Below, piece after piece: positions 49,989 to 59,479 of a DNA stretch of 64,000 nt. Under the pieces are notes generated by a model that saw only the letters and a list, made by a program, of their open reading frames with translations, searched no databases and was not told the origin of the DNA. Each line of letters opens with the position of its first letter. Within the stretch, counting starts at the first letter, position 1. The DNA is from Edaphobacter acidisoli. GTDB taxonomy: Bacteria; Acidobacteriota; Terriglobia; Terriglobales; Acidobacteriaceae. The position numbers and the translations under genes are program-made. Location: NCBI RefSeq assembly GCF_014642855.1, contig NZ_BMJB01000001.1:2294001-2358000 (forward strand), read 5' to 3'.

Positions 49989-52172
49989 CTATGGTCTCTC
50001 TTCGACGATAGCCACGTCCCACGGCTGCAATGTGATTTGCTGATCGGGAGCCATCTGCTTGCCGCTGAGCAACTCTTCGCCACGAGCATGTGCGTAGTGG
50101 AAGGTCTGTGTGTCAGAAGAATAGTTCAGGTAGTAGTGTAGTTTTCTGCCTAAACCATTCACTCCATCTTTTTCCCTGACCTTGTCGGGCAAGTCTGGCT
50201 GGGCCTGGAGATCGAGATGAGCGTCGTGGATAGCATCGAGAACAATCTTGTGCTGCAACTCGTCGGAGAGGAATGTCCCTTCATAGATCAATGATCCCTT
50301 GCCATATTCGTTGCGGGTAATTGCGGGCCATCTTCCGAAGAAGGAGTGGTCGTAGTAGGCGAGAGGCTGGGCGTGTTCGAGCTTCAGGAACTCGGCCCAG
50401 TACATCACCTGGTTGCCAGTGCCTGCGTGGAATGGATCGCCTTTCAGCGCCAAGGGCTTTTCGAGATTGGAGAACTCCTGATAGCTGAAGCCTGCTGCCT
50501 CACGGAGTGGTCCGGGAGCCATGACCCACCTGACGGCTGAGTTTTCGTTGGCGAAGCCGCTCTTGAAGGTCATCAGAACATGGCCGCCGTTCTTTACATA
50601 GTCGGAGATCTTCTGGAGGAGCGCGTCGTCGGAGATGTAGAGCGCAGGGATCACGACGAGTTTGTAACGCGAGAAGTCCGGGTCTTCGGGAAAGATGAAG
50701 TCGGTGCCTACGTTCGCGTCGTAGAAGGCTTTGTGCAGTTGATTGATGAGCGTGGTGTAGGTGGCAACCGGCTTGCCAAAGCTCCATTGAGCGGCAGGCG
50801 CCAAGGCGAAGGGCATGAAGTCGAGCGCGTTGGCGGAGTCAACGCTGTAGAGGATAGCGACTTCATTTTTGATCTTGAGATTGACGAGGTGCGGGCCAAT
50901 GCGCTGCAACTCGTGCGCTGTGCGCGACACCTCTGCGTAGGCCCGGTTGGGTTCGAGGTCGTGGGAGAGAACGCCCTTCCAGTAGGTCTCCTGCCCTGCG
51001 GGGATGGAGGCCCAGTGCCAGTATTCAACCATGTTTGCGCCGCTGGAGAGATGGGTGTAGACATCGAGCCGCAGTTGCCCGTCGTAGGGAGGGTATTGAT
51101 ATGCGGATGACCAGTCGGTTGTCTGGGCGTTGGTCTCGGTGACGAGAAAGTTTGCGTGCTTGAGCGAGCGGCTGTAGTCGCCCTGTTCGGCCTGCGATTG
51201 GCCGTCCATGTGGTCCTGCGTGCCGTGATACGGATTGTTCGCGACGATATCGAGCGCCTTTGCTACCTCATACTCGTTTACATCGCGCCGCATGGAGCCG
51301 CCGAAGTCCTGCGTGACGAACTGCGAGGGGGCGCGATATTGGCGCACGAGCGCTGCCTGCCAGTCGAGATAGTTGGTAACGCGCATCTGCTCCCATCGCG
51401 ACCACTCCAGTTTGTAGCTGGTGCTGGTGGCGTGGTCGCGGGTGGGCATATTCTCCCAGCCGTTTACGTCTTCGCCCCAGTAGTTCAGAAACCATGCCTT
51501 GTTCAGATTGTCGGTCGTTCCAAACTTCTGCTTGAGGTGGTTCACAAAGCCAATGTAGACGTCTTTATTAGCGGCACCGTAGGAGGAGGTCTCGTTGTCG
51601 ATCTGCCACCCGATCACGTTTGGGTTGTTGCGGTAGTGTTCGACCAGATTTTTGATGAGCCGCTGGGCATAAAAGCGGAATGCGGGGCTGTCTGTGTCCA
51701 TGTTCTGGCGCATGCCGTATCCGGTGTCGCCGCCACCGAGAGGACGCGCGAGGATCTCGGGATGTTCGCGATACATCCAGGTGGGAATGGAGTAGGTGGG
51801 AGTGCCCATGATGACCTTGATGCCCGCTTTGCCCATCGCATCAACTACGCGGTCCATCCATGCATACTCGAACTTGCCGTCTTCAGGTTCCCAGAGACTC
51901 CATGTGGATTCGCCCATTCTGACTACGGTCAAGCCTGCGGCCTTCATCATGGCGACATCTTTGTCGAGACGCTCGTAAGGCATGTACTCGTTGTAGTAGG
52001 CAGCGCCATAGAGCACATTTGTCATTTCGTCCGGCGCAGTTGCGGCCTGGTTCGAGGCAGATTGAGGTGCGGATGCGGTCTGGCCATTCGCGTAGACCGA
52101 GCCTCCCAAAAGCGCGGCAATGCAGATCAATCCAGCATGTAACGGTTTTCTTGAGCGTACCGGAAGTGTCAT
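49989..52172 (-). CDS. Secreted GH42 beta-galactosidase
   Basis: A 727-residue exported glycoside hydrolase family 42 enzyme, removing terminal beta-galactosyl residues. Signal peptide (HAGLICIAALLGGSVYANGQ) and an N-terminal catalytic TIM barrel: YGAAYYNEYMPYERLDKDVA, the acid/base Glu 194 in WQIDNETSSYG and the nucleophile Glu 346 in LVTETNAQTTDW. The middle trimerisation-like domain contains YKLVVIPALYISDDALLQKI and the C-terminus is a beta-sandwich. GAGGTGAG just precedes the ATG. Most GH42 enzymes are cytosolic; export here fits extracellular galactan or arabinogalactan degradation. It is first in the operon with the TPR, phosphatase-like and unknown genes. Confidence 0.9.
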   Translation of the reverse strand: MTLPVRSRKPLHAGLICIAALLGGSVYANGQTASAPQSASNQAATAPDEMTNVLYGAAYYNEYMPYERLDKDVAMMKAAGLTVVRMGESTWSLWEPEDGKFEYAWMDRVVDAMGKAGIKVIMGTPTYSIPTWMYREHPEILARPLGGGDTGYGMRQNMDTDSPAFRFYAQRLIKNLVEHYRNNPNVIGWQIDNETSSYGAANKDVYIGFVNHLKQKFGTTDNLNKAWFLNYWGEDVNGWENMPTRDHATSTSYKLEWSRWEQMRVTNYLDWQAALVRQYRAPSQFVTQDFGGSMRRDVNEYEVAKALDIVANNPYHGTQDHMDGQSQAEQGDYSRSLKHANFLVTETNAQTTDWSSAYQYPPYDGQLRLDVYTHLSSGANMVEYWHWASIPAGQETYWKGVLSHDLEPNRAYAEVSRTAHELQRIGPHLVNLKIKNEVAILYSVDSANALDFMPFALAPAAQWSFGKPVATYTTLINQLHKAFYDANVGTDFIFPEDPDFSRYKLVVIPALYISDDALLQKISDYVKNGGHVLMTFKSGFANENSAVRWVMAPGPLREAAGFSYQEFSNLEKPLALKGDPFHAGTGNQVMYWAEFLKLEHAQPLAYYDHSFFGRWPAITRNEYGKGSLIYEGTFLSDELQHKIVLDAIHDAHLDLQAQPDLPDKVREKDGVNGLGRKLHYYLNYSSDTQTFHYAHARGEELLSGKQMAPDQQITLQPWDVAIVEERP

Positions 52173-52774
52173 CTCACCTCATACACAATAGACATATTGG
52201 GGTTTACAGGCAGTGCTGAACAGGTTTTCAGGAGGACGCCGCATAACCGGACTAATTTATCTGTGCCTGAAAGCTCTGAATCACGATTTCCTTGAACATA
52301 GCATGGAAGGAATCGTTTTCGCGCAATCAAAATTTCACTTCGTGCAAACCTTCGAGATGCGTGACTTCCGTCTTCCTGAGTGTTAGAACCGGCTCTAGAA
52401 GCACCTTTTGCCAATCACAGGGCTGTAAGGGCAGACCCGACTATTCGGTTAAAGGCTTCTCCATCCCTGGGTGGAGAAAAACATCATCAGATGATGAAAA
52501 TCTCTTGACAATGCCTTCTCCCATCTGACAACCTGCCTGTGGTCGCAGTTAGACCGTTTTAGCCCCATCAAGTCAACGGTTACTTGCATCAGGTTGATTT
52601 GACTGCTTTTAGGGGCTGAAGTCCTATCTTTAGCAAGAAACCGTATCACTCAACAGGCCAGTTACCCGGAGTGAAGATTGTTCCGGCAAATAGAAACTCT
52701 CAAAGATGTAACCGCTTACCATTGGGCACCATTTGTAACCGCTTACGTGTAAACGATTACCGAAAGGACCAGAA
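52173..52774. other. Divergent regulatory region between GH42 and a TonB receptor
   Basis: A 602-base gap without a convincing gene. It holds the GH42 leader on the left, palindromes such as TAGAACCGGCTCTA (52384-52397), CATCATC-A-GATGATG (52482-52496) and a stem TTCTCCA/TGGAGAA near 52457-52478, a candidate plus-strand promoter (TTGACT at 52599-52604 with an A/T-rich -10 near 52622), and three operators at 52708-52760. Confidence 0.6.
52708..52760 (+). promoter_or_regulatory. Three LacI-type operators before the TonB receptor
   Basis: GTAACCGCTTAC at 52708-52719 and 52735-52746, and GTAAACGATTAC at 52749-52760. All have GTAA/TTAC half-sites and a central C-G, the usual LacI-family design. 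The first two are identical and 27 bases apart; the last ends 14 bases before the ATG. The receptor is therefore probably repressed by a LacI-type protein, perhaps the one at 63314-64000 (inference). Confidence 0.65.
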
Positions 52775-55700
52775 ATGCCACAACTCCGAAACAATAAGAC
52801 ACTCAAACATCTCGGCGTGCTGCTGATCGCCGTTCTGATGTTCGGAGTGCTCACCCGTCACGCTTTGGCGCAAGCTGACCAGGGCGCGATTACAGGGTTC
52901 GTTACGGACCCGACGGGCGCAGTCATTCCTAACGCACAAGTCACTCTCACCAACGTAGATACCGCTCTTACACTAACAACCAAAACGGACAACAGCGGAA
53001 ACTATGTATTTTCGCCGATCAAGATCGGCAACTACAAGGTTGCCGTCTCTGCTCCGGGGTTCTCCACGACTACGCAGGAGAACATCCAGGTCCACGTACA
53101 GGACCGGGTTGCGGTAAATGTACAACTCAAGGCCGGTGAAACCAGCACATCCATAACCGTGACGGACGCTCCTCCTCTGCTGCAGACGCAGGAAGGCTCG
53201 ACCGGGCAGGTGATCTCAGCTAAGGCAATCAACGATACTCCGCTGAACGGACGCAACTGGGTGTTTATTGCTCAGCTCACGGCCGGCGCGGCGCCGTCCA
53301 ACGGTGCACGCGGCCAGAAGGGCGGCGACTTTGATGCCAACGGTCAGCGCGCCGAGCAGAACAACTACATCATGGACGGCGTGGACAACAACGTGAACGT
53401 CGTGGACTTCTTCAACGGCGCCAGCTACGTTGTGCGGCCTCCACCGGATGCGCTCGCAGAGTTCAAGGTGCAGACCGGCGACTACAGCGCCGAGTTCGGC
53501 CACTCTGCCGGCGCGGTCATCAACGCCAGCATCAAGTCAGGCACGAACAACATTCACGGCAGTGCGTGGGAGTATATCCGGAACGATGCTTTTGACGTCC
53601 GCGAGTTCTTCCAGGGCAACTCGCCTATTGCGAAGTATCGCCAGAACCAGTTCGGCGCTACACTCGGCTTCCCCATCATCAAGAACAAGCTCTTCTTCTT
53701 TGGTGACACGGAGGCTAACCGCATCGTCTTCGGTGAGACGCACTCTGGCCTCGCTGTCCCAACTGCGAAGATGCGCACCGGCGACTTCAGCGAGCTGCTG
53801 AACACAGGTCTGACTGGGGCGACCACTCCAATCCAGCTCTACGTTCCCAACCCAACGGCCAACGGAACCACGCCTGTTGCTGGCAATCGTCTTGATCAGC
53901 AATCGGGTGTGACGCTCGATCCGGTCGCGCTGAAGATACTGAGCCTGTTCCCTTCCCCCAATCAGGGCATTACAGGGCAGACTTACTCCAACTACACGGA
54001 CCAGACCACCTCAACCGACAACACGTTCCAGTGGGACACGCGTATGGACTGGAACATCAGCACGCGCGACCAGGCATTCGGACGGTATAGTTACAATCAC
54101 GAACCTGCCAACCACCCTGCACCGTTTGGCCCCCTGCTTGACGGTGGTGGCTTCGGCGATACCGGAGCGGTTGTTCAACTTGGCGAGAACTTTGCCGGTA
54201 GCGAAACGCATGAGTTCTCCGAGACGCTGACCAACGAATTCCGCTTCGGTTACAACTACGGTCACTACACCGGACTGCAGAACAACGCTAACAATCCAAA
54301 TGCTGCTACGAGCCTTGGACTTGGCGGCATTCCGTATGCGCCGAACAACGGTGGTCTGCCTGCGTTCAGTGTGTCAGGGATGTCGGGCTTCGGCTCGCCG
54401 ACGTTCTATGCCACGAACGAGTATGAGAATGTGTACCAGATCCTCGATAACCTGACCAAGGTCATCGGCAACCATACTCTGAAGGGCGGAGTGAATATTC
54501 AGCGCATTCGCTTCTCCACTTCACAGCCAACACAACCGCGTGGCTCTTATACCTTCAACGGCGTCTACACCAGCAAGGGCGGAGCATCGGGAACCGGCTA
54601 TGGTGTTGCCGACTTCCTGACCAACAACATGAACAATGCGGCCGTCTCCAACGTCTTCAACTCGGACGATGTTCGCTTCAACCGCTCCGTCTACTTCCAG
54701 GATGACTGGAAGGTATCCCAGAAGCTGACCTTCAACTATGGCCTTCGTTACGACTACTCCACGCCGTATCTGGAGCGCCATGACAACCAGGCTGCCTTTA
54801 TTCCTACCAGCCCAGCCACTCAAGGTAAGAGTACCGGCCTTTACCTGATTCCGAAGAGCAAGCAGGGTCTGACTCTACCGGTGGCCTTCACCAGACTGCT
54901 GGCGCTGGACAACATCACGATTCAATTCAGCAACAACCGCTATCTGGTCAATCCGCAGAAGACCAACTTCGCTCCGCGTCTTGGCTTTGCCTATCAGGCA
55001 TCGGACAAGGCTGTGGTCCGCGGAGGCTTCGGCATCTTCTTCGGAGGACTGGAGAGCACGGGCTATTATCCCAACCTCGGCGAGAACTTCCCGTTTGAGT
55101 TCGATTCGGGATTTGCTGCCGGAAGCTGCACTGCCGGCGGTTCCTGCGTCAATAACGGCTTTACGCTGGAGACGGGCTTTACCAACGCCATCGAAAACGG
55201 GTTGTTGAACTCGATTCAGCAGCCTGCACTGCGAGGCAGCGAGGCCAATGTTCGTACTCCTTATAGCGAGCAGTTCAACCTCGCCGCGGAGTATGGCTTC
55301 AGCAACTCACTCGTTGGATCTGTCGCCTATGTAGGTTCAGTCTCGCGCCACCTGCAGTCGTTCCCCAATCCGAATGCTCAGGTTGCTCTTGCACCGCATA
55401 ACTTCAGCGGATATGTCGATGCTGCTGGAGACAAGATCAACCCGCTGCAACCCTACCCGCACTTCGGAGGCATATCGTTCACGGCCTACGATGGTGTATC
55501 CAACTACAACTCGCTGCAGAGCAAGATCCAGAAGCGTCTGACCAACGGCCTGAGCTTCCTGGCGACGTATACCTGGTCGCACTCGCTGGATGACGCTCCG
55601 ACGCCTCTGGGCAGCACCTCTGACTCCGGCTACCGCAACCCGCTCATCACGGGAATCGGCGCCGACTACAGCAACTCTCCTTTCGATGTGCGTCACCGCT

Positions 55701-56368
55701 TTACTTTGAATGGCAATTATGACCTGCCATTCGGACATGGGCGTGCGCACCTTAACTCGACAGGGCCGATGGATTACATCGTCGGAGGCTGGTCGAGCAG
55801 CTTTGTCTTCCGTGCGCAGACCGGAGAGCCAATCTCCATCGGCACGAACAACATCAATACTCCTAGTGGGTCGAGCGCGGGAGCAGTCCGCACCGGCAAT
55901 GTGTATAGCGGTGGCGGCACGGCTAACTCAACCAACCCAGGTATCAACTGCCCGGCAAATGTTCGGACTGTGAATAACTGGTATAACCCCTGTGCATTCT
56001 CGAACCCTGAAGCAGACAACCTAACCTACACCACACAGAAGTACTCCGACTCTCCGACTGGGCAGTTGATTCCCAACACAGTCGCGGGCTCGGCAGCACT
56101 TCCGTACCTCGGCAGTCCGCGTGGACAGATTTATGGCCCTGGCTATTTCCGCATCGACGGGTCGGTGTTCAAATCGTTCCCAACTTTCCGCGAACAGTAT
56201 CTTCAGTTCCGGGCGGACGTCTTCAACCTACTCAACACCCCGGCCTATGGCGATCCCAGCACCACTGGTATCTCTAGCACCGGCGGTCTAATTACCGGAG
56301 CGCGCTCCTTCCAGAGCTACACTCCGGACTCACGCTTCTTCCAGTTCTCTCTGAAGTATGAGTTCTAA
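52775..56368 (+). CDS. TonB-dependent receptor, Oar-like
   Basis: A 1197-residue outer-membrane receptor. Signal peptide (GVLLIAVLMFGVLTRHALAQ), carboxypeptidase-regulatory-like domain at about 37-110 (AITGFVTDPTGAVIPNAQVT), plug domain (DTPLNGRNWVFIAQLTAGAA and GRQRAEQNNYIMDG-type segment NNYIMDGVDNNVNV), and a long barrel ending FFQFSLKYEF. GGACC before the ATG gives a modest ribosome binding site. The three LacI-type operators directly upstream and the divergent GH42 operon point to import of galactose-containing oligosaccharides (inference). A terminator follows the stop codon. Confidence 0.92.
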   Translation: MPQLRNNKTLKHLGVLLIAVLMFGVLTRHALAQADQGAITGFVTDPTGAVIPNAQVTLTNVDTALTLTTKTDNSGNYVFSPIKIGNYKVAVSAPGFSTTTQENIQVHVQDRVAVNVQLKAGETSTSITVTDAPPLLQTQEGSTGQVISAKAINDTPLNGRNWVFIAQLTAGAAPSNGARGQKGGDFDANGQRAEQNNYIMDGVDNNVNVVDFFNGASYVVRPPPDALAEFKVQTGDYSAEFGHSAGAVINASIKSGTNNIHGSAWEYIRNDAFDVREFFQGNSPIAKYRQNQFGATLGFPIIKNKLFFFGDTEANRIVFGETHSGLAVPTAKMRTGDFSELLNTGLTGATTPIQLYVPNPTANGTTPVAGNRLDQQSGVTLDPVALKILSLFPSPNQGITGQTYSNYTDQTTSTDNTFQWDTRMDWNISTRDQAFGRYSYNHEPANHPAPFGPLLDGGGFGDTGAVVQLGENFAGSETHEFSETLTNEFRFGYNYGHYTGLQNNANNPNAATSLGLGGIPYAPNNGGLPAFSVSGMSGFGSPTFYATNEYENVYQILDNLTKVIGNHTLKGGVNIQRIRFSTSQPTQPRGSYTFNGVYTSKGGASGTGYGVADFLTNNMNNAAVSNVFNSDDVRFNRSVYFQDDWKVSQKLTFNYGLRYDYSTPYLERHDNQAAFIPTSPATQGKSTGLYLIPKSKQGLTLPVAFTRLLALDNITIQFSNNRYLVNPQKTNFAPRLGFAYQASDKAVVRGGFGIFFGGLESTGYYPNLGENFPFEFDSGFAAGSCTAGGSCVNNGFTLETGFTNAIENGLLNSIQQPALRGSEANVRTPYSEQFNLAAEYGFSNSLVGSVAYVGSVSRHLQSFPNPNAQVALAPHNFSGYVDAAGDKINPLQPYPHFGGISFTAYDGVSNYNSLQSKIQKRLTNGLSFLATYTWSHSLDDAPTPLGSTSDSGYRNPLITGIGADYSNSPFDVRHRFTLNGNYDLPFGHGRAHLNSTGPMDYIVGGWSSSFVFRAQTGEPISIGTNNINTPSGSSAGAVRTGNVYSGGGTANSTNPGINCPANVRTVNNWYNPCAFSNPEADNLTYTTQKYSDSPTGQLIPNTVAGSAALPYLGSPRGQIYGPGYFRIDGSVFKSFPTFREQYLQFRADVFNLLNTPAYGDPSTTGISSTGGLITGARSFQSYTPDSRFFQFSLKYEF

Positions 56369-56383
56369 CTAACCCTTAACCGA

Positions 56384-56417
56384 AGGGCAGGCGCTTCTAT
56401 AGCGTCTGCCCTTTCGC
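56384..56417 (+). terminator. Intrinsic terminator of the TonB receptor at 52775
   Basis: AGGGCAGGCGCT (56384-56395) pairs with AGCGTCTGCCCT (56401-56412) over 12 base pairs with one G-U, loop TCTAT, then TTCGCTTTT. Also close to the end of the minus-strand regulator gene. Confidence 0.85.
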
Positions 56418-56435
56418 TTTTAAGCTGCGGCTTCA

Positions 56436-57326
56436 TTAGAGATTGCTGGTGTGGCTTCTGCCGTCACCCATCAGGATGAGTGATCGCTGCGCGAATGGCG
56501 CGTAGACCAGAAGCGCCATGCATGCCAGCGCCAATCCGTAGTTGATGTGGTGAAGCAGTAGAAATGGCGAGAGGGCCCAGAGGATGTCTAGCGGTAAGAG
56601 AAGCCACCATAACTTCTTGAACTTCTCCCACAGCCGAGGGGCGCGAAAGAGCACGGCACAAAGAAGAAATGCGCGGACGGGGATCAACAGCACTGATGTC
56701 ACGATGATTGCGAGGAATATCTCTGTAGCGGAGGCGAGCGGGGAGAGAAGTTCGTTAATCTCGGCCAGATTGGCTAATGCTCCAATATAAAAACCGAGAT
56801 ACATGAGCTGAAGCAGGATAAAGAGCGTCTGAGCAACTGGATGCGAAGTCTTTGGCAGGTCTTCGGGAGTAGCCAACAAGCGGTCGAAGATTCCGCTCAC
56901 AGATCCCATCTGTGTAGATAATGCTTCCTCGGTCTTCTGATCTGTAGCGGTCGAAGAATCTTGCTCTGAGGCAATTCTTTCGGCAAGCACGATTCTCTCG
57001 ACAGGCGCGACAAAGCGATATCCTCGACGGGCCTGTGTCTCGATGAACCTGGGATTGCTAGCCTTGTCTCCGAGCGCCTCGCGGAGGCGATTGATCGCGG
57101 AGTTGACGCCGTGCTCGTAGTCGACGAACGTGCCTTCGGGCCATAGCTCGCGGGATATCTCTTCGCGCGTAAGGGTTTCGCCTGGGCGTTCGAGCAGCAT
57201 GAAGAGCAACTGGAAGGGCTGAGCGTGGAGCTTGATTCGGATGCCCTTGCGACGCAGCTCACCTGTAGATGAGTCTGCCTCGAAGACTCCGAAGCGATAG
57301 CGTTTGGCCGGCTGTGTGTCCGCCAT
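56436..57326 (-). CDS. Membrane-anchored winged-helix regulator (CadC/ToxR-like)
   Basis: A 296-residue protein with an N-terminal OmpR/PhoB-type winged helix at about 8-110: YRFGVFEADSSTGELRRKG, HAQPFQLLFMLLERPGETLT and NSAINRLREALGDKASNPRF with the final ETQARRGYRFVAPV. After a linker, four or five transmembrane helices fill residues about 165-290 (FILLQLMYLGFYIGALANLA, IIVTSVLLIPVRAFLLC). It lacks the large periplasmic or TPR sensor of many acidobacterial relatives, so the membrane part itself may sense. It is divergent from the START/CDP-alcohol/GtrA operon, 157 bases away, and may control it (inference). Confidence 0.85.
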   Translation of the reverse strand: MADTQPAKRYRFGVFEADSSTGELRRKGIRIKLHAQPFQLLFMLLERPGETLTREEISRELWPEGTFVDYEHGVNSAINRLREALGDKASNPRFIETQARRGYRFVAPVERIVLAERIASEQDSSTATDQKTEEALSTQMGSVSGIFDRLLATPEDLPKTSHPVAQTLFILLQLMYLGFYIGALANLAEINELLSPLASATEIFLAIIVTSVLLIPVRAFLLCAVLFRAPRLWEKFKKLWWLLLPLDILWALSPFLLLHHINYGLALACMALLVYAPFAQRSLILMGDGRSHTSNL

Positions 57327-57482
57327 GTCTGCTCAGTGTACCGGAAGTGAGCGAGGATTCAAGACAGGGCTGCTTGCGAGGAATCTCCCGAAGCCTTGTG
57401 TTTGGAATCTGTTGCACCGTGAGGAACACTTTTCCTTGCGTGATGTCTCCAGCATTGCTTTCGCCTCGTCAAAGAAGGCACG

Positions 57483-58310
57483 ATGCTGTACATGAAGAGA
57501 CGATTCAAGGTGTTCGGCCGAACGATTGCTGCAAGTTTCTTTCTGATGCTCTTGCTTCTGGCCCCGTGCAGACTGATTGCAGAGGCACCAACGCCTGGGG
57601 CAATTGTTGCTTACAACGCTTACTGCGCAAAGGTTGAGGCGCGGCTCGCGCATCAACACCAGTCCGCGGAGGGCTTTTTGGCAACGTCATCAAGCCCCGA
57701 GGATGCGAATGCGCGCCTTCGCAGGGGAGAGCTCATCATCGAGCAACTCAGTCCCGCGGATGCCGAGCGCTCGGGTGCGCTGCTACACCATTGGCGCGCC
57801 ACTGCTTTTGCTCCTGGAGCCAAGGCTTCGGACTTTGTTCGGCTGATGCAAGATCTCGATTCCTACCCACGGTATTTCTCTCCGCAGGTTGTCGAAGCTA
57901 AAGTGCTTTCACGAAACGGAGACCACATGCAGGTATGGATGCGTGTGCGTCAGAAGCATGTCATCACCGTGGTAATGGATAGCTCCTACGAGGTCTCCTT
58001 CGGGCGGCTCGACGCGCAGCATGGTTATAGCAACTCGCGCAGCATGCAGATCTCTGAGATTGAATCGCCAGGTACAAGCTCTGAGCGCAGTCTCGGTCCC
58101 GGTGAGAGTCACGGATTTTTGTGGCGGCAAAACACTTATTGGAGCTACGAGGAGCGCGATGGCGGGCTTTATCTCCAGGTCGAATCTGTCTCGCTCACGA
58201 GATCGATTCCGCTTGGGCTCGATTGGGTTATAGGCCCGTATGTAAAGAGCGTTCCGCGTGAGTCGCTGGAGTTTACGCTGCGCTCAGTCTGCAGCGCGAT
58301 TGGCCATTAG
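57483..58310 (+). CDS. Exported START/SRPBCC-like protein
   Basis: A 275-residue protein with a signal peptide (TIAASFFLMLLLLAPCRLIA; no clear lipobox). The mature part has a Bet v 1/START-like fold: an N-terminal helix (DFVRLMQDLDSYPRYFSPQV) and antiparallel strands VEAKVLSRNGDHMQVWMRVR and YWSYEERDGGLYLQVESVSL, then the long C-terminal helix SVPRESLEFTLRSVCSAIG. These folds bind lipids or polyketide-like ligands. A start nine bases downstream (ATG 57492) is possible; AAGAAGG favours 57483. It is first in a presumed operon with a phosphatidyltransferase and GtrA-like protein, so a role with a membrane lipid or glycolipid is likely (inference). Confidence 0.75.
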   Translation: MLYMKRRFKVFGRTIAASFFLMLLLLAPCRLIAEAPTPGAIVAYNAYCAKVEARLAHQHQSAEGFLATSSSPEDANARLRRGELIIEQLSPADAERSGALLHHWRATAFAPGAKASDFVRLMQDLDSYPRYFSPQVVEAKVLSRNGDHMQVWMRVRQKHVITVVMDSSYEVSFGRLDAQHGYSNSRSMQISEIESPGTSSERSLGPGESHGFLWRQNTYWSYEERDGGLYLQVESVSLTRSIPLGLDWVIGPYVKSVPRESLEFTLRSVCSAIGH

Positions 58311-58344
58311 TCACGATATCCGCAGGTTATTAGAAAAGGACGCG

Positions 58345-59049
58345 ATGAACACTCAAACCATGCCAACTTCCACACAGGGGAAAACGTCATTCACATCGGC
58401 TCATCGTGTGAACCGGTCCCTGACTGCATCTATCGAGAAGCGCGCGCTTGAATGGATGGCTGAGCGCGCTCCACGCTGGGTCACATCGGATCGACTTACG
58501 GTGCTTGGCTTCAGTGCGCAATTTGCTGCGGGCATGAGCTACGCTTTGTCCCGCTATGACCGCCGCTTTCTTTTGTTGGCGATTACGTGCGTCGCACTCA
58601 ACTGGCTTGGAGACAGTATGGACGGCACACTTGCGCGTGTTCGCCACCAGCAGCGTCCACGCTATGGGTTCTATGTGGACCACATCGTGGACATTCTTGG
58701 GGCTACAGCTCTCATGTGCGGACTAGGGCTCTCCGGTTTTGTGCATTGGCAGATTGCAATTGCGATACTGGTGGGATTTCTGCTACTTGCAGGCGAGAGC
58801 TATCTGGCTACCTATACACTGTCGCGCTTTGAGTTGTCGCAGGGGATTTTTGGCCCCACTGAGATCCGCATTCTGCTCATCATCGGCACACTGGCGCTGG
58901 TACGCAGTCCTTACGCAACTATCTTTGGGCACCGGATGATGCTCTTCGATGTCGGAGGAACTATTGCCGCTGCTTGCATGTTTCTAACCACCGTTGTTCT
59001 TGCGGTGAAACATACGGTGCAACTCTACCGAGAAGAGCCGTTGGCATGA
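58345..59049 (+). CDS. CDP-alcohol phosphatidyltransferase-family membrane enzyme
   Basis: A 234-residue inner-membrane protein with about six helices. The CDP-alcohol phosphotransferase motif is complete: DSMDGTLARVRHQQRPRYG followed by FYVDHIVD, with Asp 90, Asp 93 and the two later Asp. It transfers a phosphoalcohol from a CDP-linked donor to an acceptor, as in phospholipid or inositol-lipid synthesis; the alcohol cannot be predicted. The ATG at 58345 has AAAAGGA four bases upstream. An in-frame TTG at 58258 lies within the previous gene and is unlikely. Its stop overlaps the next start as ATGA. Confidence 0.88.
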   Translation: MNTQTMPTSTQGKTSFTSAHRVNRSLTASIEKRALEWMAERAPRWVTSDRLTVLGFSAQFAAGMSYALSRYDRRFLLLAITCVALNWLGDSMDGTLARVRHQQRPRYGFYVDHIVDILGATALMCGLGLSGFVHWQIAIAILVGFLLLAGESYLATYTLSRFELSQGIFGPTEIRILLIIGTLALVRSPYATIFGHRMMLFDVGGTIAAACMFLTTVVLAVKHTVQLYREEPLA

Positions 59050-59453
59050 ACGCTTTTCTTCGGTGGGTCAAATTTAATCTGGTTGGAGCGATGGGAATGG
59101 CGTTGCAGCTCGCCTCACTCGCCCTCTTCAACCACCTGAGCGATGGACGTTATCTTCTGGCTTCAGCTGTAGCTGTTGAGCTGACTCTGCTTCATAACTT
59201 TGTCTGGCACTTGCACTTCACCTGGCGGGATCGTAGTGGCAGCGCTTCGTGGATTTCTCAACTTGTTCGATTTCATCTCTCGAATGGATTGGTCTCGATG
59301 CTGGGAAACCTTGTTCTGATGCGCTTGTTTATTCAGCAGGAACATCTTCCGCTGCTTGTCGCAAATGTCATTGCCATCATCTGCTGTTCGATTGCAAACT
59401 TTTGCCTCAGCAATCATTGGGTGTTTGCGGGCCTGCGCCAAGAAACGGCATAG
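59046..59453 (+). CDS. GtrA-family membrane protein
   Basis: A 135-residue protein with four helices (MNAFLRWVKFNLVGAMGMAL, VAVELTLLHNFVWHLHF, LGNLVLMRLF, NVIAIICCSIANFCLSNHWV). HNFxWH and FxxxNHWVF are the family landmarks. GtrA-like proteins are thought to move undecaprenyl-linked or other glycolipid precursors across the membrane. It is translationally coupled to the phosphatidyltransferase gene (ATGA overlap), so both likely act in one lipid or glycan pathway. Confidence 0.88.
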   Translation: MNAFLRWVKFNLVGAMGMALQLASLALFNHLSDGRYLLASAVAVELTLLHNFVWHLHFTWRDRSGSASWISQLVRFHLSNGLVSMLGNLVLMRLFIQQEHLPLLVANVIAIICCSIANFCLSNHWVFAGLRQETA

Positions 59454-59479
59454 GCGCCGGCCCGCGAGAACAGCTTCAG

